Below, piece by piece: positions 61,140 through 64,000 of a stretch of DNA of 64,000 bases. The notes below the pieces were generated by a model. The model was not told the origin of the DNA. It was given only the letters and a program-made list of their open reading frames with translations, and made no database searches. The first letter of the stretch is position 1; each line of letters opens with the position of its first letter. Both the position numbers and the translations under genes were made by a program. The DNA comes from Persicitalea sp963803495. Its GTDB lineage: Bacteria > Bacteroidota > Bacteroidia > Cytophagales > Spirosomataceae. The stretch lies in the NCBI GenBank assembly GCA_963803495.1, contig CAWDMP010000002.1:4588001-4652000 (forward strand), written 5' to 3'.

Positions 61140-63347
61140 CTACAAATTCTCCACCAAAAACCGCGTCATCATCCTATACAAATGATACCGCGTATTCCCG
61201 CCGCGCAGGGCGTGCGCCCGGTTGGGGTAGAAGAACGTCTCAAACTCACGGTCAGCCTCCACCAGCGCGTCGACGAAGGCGACGGAGTTTTGGAAATGGA
61301 CGTTGTCGTCGCCGGTGCCGTGGATGAGGAGGAACTTGCCTTTGAGCTTCGCGGCGTGGGTGAGGGGGGAGTTGTCGTCGTAGCCGCCGGGGTTGTCCTG
61401 CGGGCGTTTGAGGTAGCGTTCGGTGTAGATGCTGTCGTAGAAGCGCCAGGTCGTGACGGGGGCCACGGCGATGCCCGTCTTGAAGTACTCGGTGCCGACG
61501 GTCAGGCAAAGCGAGGCCATGTAGCCGCCGTAGCTCCATCCCCAGATGCCGATGCGGTCCTTGTCCACGTAGGGCAGGGTACCCAGATACTTCGCGCTCT
61601 CGATTTGGTCTTGCGTTTCGAGCTTGCCGAGTTGGGCGTAGGTGGCCGTGCGGAACGCCTTGCCCCGCGCCCCGGTGCCCCGGTTGTCGATCGACACGAC
61701 GATGTAGCCCAGGTCGGCCAGGGTTTGGTGCCATAGGTAGTCGCGGCTTTCCCAGCTGTCCACAACCGTCTGCGAACCCGGCCCGCCGTACACGAACATC
61801 AGCACGGGGTACTTCTTGGGCCGGGTCGAGGGCGGCGGGTTTGATCATCCAGCCGTTGAGCGTCACGCTTTCGGAGGTGTTAAACTGGAAAAATTCAGGC
61901 TTGGTAGTAGTGTACCCGGCCAGGGTTTGGGTCAGCTTCTCGTTCGTTTCCAACGTTCGGACGACCGTCGCGGCGGGAGCTTGCCGGAGCGTCACCGTCG
62001 GCACGGACTTCACCGAACTGTTGTATTCGAGGTAGTACTTGAAATCGGGACTCAGCAAAATGCGGTTGATGCCGCGCTTGTCGGAAAGCCGCACCGGGGC
62101 CGGAGCCTGGTAGCGTCGGCGGCGACGCTTGGGCGCGGCGATGTCCTGGCGGTAGAGGTGGCGTTCGAGCGGCGAGACGTCGGTGGAGGTGTAGTAAATC
62201 AGGTTTTGGGTTCGTCGATGCCCAGGAACTCGGCCACTTCCCAGCCGCCGGACGTCAGTTGGCGGTCGAGGGTGCCGTCCATGTCGTAAAGATACAGGTG
62301 CTTGTAGCCGCTGCGCTCGCTGGAAAAGATAAACTGACCGTTATCGAGATAGGTGAGGTCGTCGGTAAAGATCAGATCGACGTAGGTGTCGGCCTCTTCG
62401 GTCAGGATGGTGCGGGCTTGTCCGGTGGTGGCATCGGCGTGGAGTAGGTCGAGGCGGTTTTGCAGCCGATTCATGCGGCGGATCGAGAGCAGGTTCGGGT
62501 TTTTGGTCCACGCGATGCGGGGGATGTACTGGTCGGCTTCGGGGCCAATATCCATTTTGGTCGTTTTCTTGGTGGCCAGTTCGTACGTCAGAATCTGCAC
62601 GGTGGCGTTCGCCTCGCCCGCTTTGGGGTACTTGAACTTGTAATCCGTGGGATAAAGCGGTCCCCACTTTTGCATATTGTACTCAGTTACGGCACTTTCG
62701 TCGAAGCGCCAAAAGGCAATCCGCTGCCCGTCGGGCGACCAGGCGAAGGCTTGCGACAGCGAGAATTCTTCTTCATAAACCCAATCGCCCCCGCCGTTGA
62801 TGATTTGATTGAATTTGCCGTCGGTGGTGATAGCGGTTTCGGTTTGGGTGGCGAGGTCGGTCAGGTACAGGTTATTCTCCCGCACAAAGGCCACTTTGGT
62901 GCCATCGGGCGAAAAAGTAGCGTACTGCTGCTTGCCGTTTTGAGAAAGCTTGACGAGCGATTTTATGCCCAAGTCGTAAACATAGTACTCGGCTTTCTTG
63001 CTGCGGCGGTATAGGGGTTCCTCTTCGGTCGTAAGTAGTAGCTTGCGCTCATCTGGGCTGAGTTGGTAGCCTTCGATGGCTATTTTTTCCTGCGTTCCCG
63101 TGATGGTGGCGGTGTTTTGGTCAAAGAGCGTTTCGACGGCCTCACCCGTGGCGATGCTGTACTTGACAACCTGGCCCGGTTGCAGCGAGGTATAAAAACC
63201 GCCCTGCTTCATCCAGTTGACGCCCGTGACGGTCTTGGCGGTGAAGGTACCTGACTTGGTACCGTAGATTTCATCGAGCGTGATGGCGCGTTGCTGGGCG
63301 TGGAGGGTGTGGGTAGTCAAGAGTAGAAGGAGGATTAATTTTTTCAT
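61140..63347 (-). CDS. S9 family (dipeptidyl-peptidase IV-like) peptidase, two frameshifts as sequenced
   Basis: A ~735-residue secreted peptidase: signal KKLILLLLLTTHTLHAQ, an eight-blade propeller (LDEIYGTKSG onward), and a catalytic domain with GWSYGGYMAS (Ser), GTGDDNVHFQ (Asp) and PNRAHALRGG (His). The frame breaks at EPK|NLIYYTSTDVSPLERHL, where AAAA (62204-62207 as TTTT) should be AAAAA, and at DPA|KKYPVLMFVYGGPGSQ, where CCC should be CC (plus-strand GGG near 61817). Read across both, one normal protein results. It probably removes N-terminal X-Pro dipeptides in the periplasm. Confidence 0.9.
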
Positions 63348-63393
63348 GGATTGGTTTTTTTTGCAAAATACAGGATTCGCTAAGTTGTAAACG

Positions 63394-63419
63394 AAAAAGC
63401 CCGGCACTTCTGCCAGGCT
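63394..63419 (-). terminator. Intrinsic terminator of the YcxB-like gene
   Basis: On the minus strand GCCTGGCA pairs with TGCCGGGC (one mismatch) across GAAG, followed by TTTTT. It sits between the YcxB-like gene and the S9 peptidase. Confidence 0.65.
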
Positions 63420-63427
63420 GTTGGGCT

Positions 63428-63460
63428 AACGCTGACAGCGTTCAAAACGCTGTCAGCGTT
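63428..63460. repeat. Perfect 15-bp palindromic hairpin
   Basis: AACGCTGACAGCGTT (63428-63442) and AACGCTGTCAGCGTT (63446-63460) are exact reverse complements around CAA. There is no adjacent U-tract, so it may be a dispersed palindromic repeat rather than a terminator. Confidence 0.8.
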
Positions 63461-63476
63461 GGAGACGGAGCGGACC

Positions 63477-63992
63477 CTACTTCTCCGCTTGGATCAAATT
63501 CTTCTGCTTCAAAATCCGATCAAACAGCTTCATATCGTGCTCGGAATTAAAGATTGCGTAGGGTAGGTAGATAAACTGGCCGCGCGACATCACGAGTACA
63601 TAGGCTTCTTTGTCTTTGTAGCCGCTTTTGATCATATCCCACTTCATCACACCGCCTTCTTTGGCGTTGATTTTCATCAGGATCTGCCGTTGGTCGATTT
63701 CATAGATGTACTTTTCAAACATCGGCTTGTATTGCTCCAACTGCGTGATGCCCGTGAACTGAATGACCCAAAAGAGTATATAAAGTATGACACCTACCAC
63801 AATGACGACGTAGATCCAAATGTTGGGATAGATACCCGTCAGGCTGACGATGGCGTTGACCATAATCAGGAAAAAGGGTACCAGCAGCCATACCATTTGG
63901 GCCTTAAAAAACTGTTTCATCGCTAGCCAAACGTACTTCTTGGTATCGAGCGCATACCGCTTAGTGCGGATCGCCGCCGGGTTAGCCGACAT
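63477..63992 (-). CDS. YcxB-like membrane protein
   Basis: A 171-residue protein with two membrane helices (MVWLLVPFFLIMVNAIVSLT and IWIYVVIVVGVILYILFWVI) followed by a PH-like cytosolic domain: EIDQRQILMKINAKEGGVMK, WDMIKSGYKDKEAYVLVMSR and FIYLPYAIFNSEHD. This is the YcxB arrangement. Function unknown. The start ATG lies 9 bp from the window edge and looks complete. Confidence 0.82.
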   Translation of the reverse strand: MSANPAAIRTKRYALDTKKYVWLAMKQFFKAQMVWLLVPFFLIMVNAIVSLTGIYPNIWIYVVIVVGVILYILFWVIQFTGITQLEQYKPMFEKYIYEIDQRQILMKINAKEGGVMKWDMIKSGYKDKEAYVLVMSRGQFIYLPYAIFNSEHDMKLFDRILKQKNLIQAEK

Positions 63993-64000
63993 TTGAGGAT

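Overview
The window looks like a chromosomal segment of a Bacteroidota bacterium, most likely order Cytophagales (Spirosomaceae or Dyadobacter-like). Lineage hints are the fused MurF-alanine racemase, a carbamoyl-phosphate synthase large chain that stops after the second synthetase half, single-chain glycyl-tRNA synthetase, many small outer-membrane beta-barrels, TlpA-like and DUF4349 lipoproteins, and TAnnTTTG-type promoter elements. The genus is inference. No rRNA, tRNA or CRISPR array was seen.

Layout. 0-9 kb: end of a membrane protein gene, rpiB, an IS110-family element with a candidate bridge RNA, a LOG-family gene, a helix-hairpin-helix protein, a VapBC pair, glyS and the P-II/Amt ammonium operon. 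9-20 kb: a truncated DUF4143 ATPase, murF-alr, corA, a large UvrD/AddA-like helicase, then a circularly permuted ATP-grasp/alpha-E protein with a frameshifted transglutaminase. 20-24 kb: a molybdenum oxidoreductase pair (iorA/iorB-like) lying between two copies of a ~200 bp transglutaminase tail; the second copy is fused to a broken DUF1080 gene. 24-33 kb: a small barrel protein, DUF2442 with a dead DUF4160 partner, carB, a DUF4349 lipoprotein, a badly decayed TonB-like gene, a TlpA-like protein and nuoC. 33-37 kb: a PIN toxin-antitoxin pair, nuoB, and nuoA translationally coupled to an ABC exporter pair. 37-43.5 kb: an accessory block with an HTH regulator, several unknown proteins, a PIN protein with a long basic tail, Vsr and a RuvB, behind AT-rich promoters. 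44-55 kb: secreted hydrolases, four tandem beta-barrel genes with a Crp/Fnr regulator and an NAD(P)-binding protein, a GH5 glycosidase, and gene fragments. 55-61 kb: rhodanese/DUF2892, five REP-like repeats, a low-GC pair of unknown genes, and a toxin-first PIN module. 61-64 kb: a dipeptidyl-peptidase IV-like S9 peptidase and a YcxB-like membrane protein.

Two cross-cutting observations matter for interpretation. First, about ten genes carry single frameshifts, mostly one-base gains or losses in short homopolymer runs; many may be sequence errors rather than real mutations. Second, the strongest candidate for something mechanistically interesting is the non-coding leader of the IS110 element. 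It folds into three stem-loops over 177 nt, and two loop segments match the element's right junction at the same dinucleotide, as expected of a bridge RNA.
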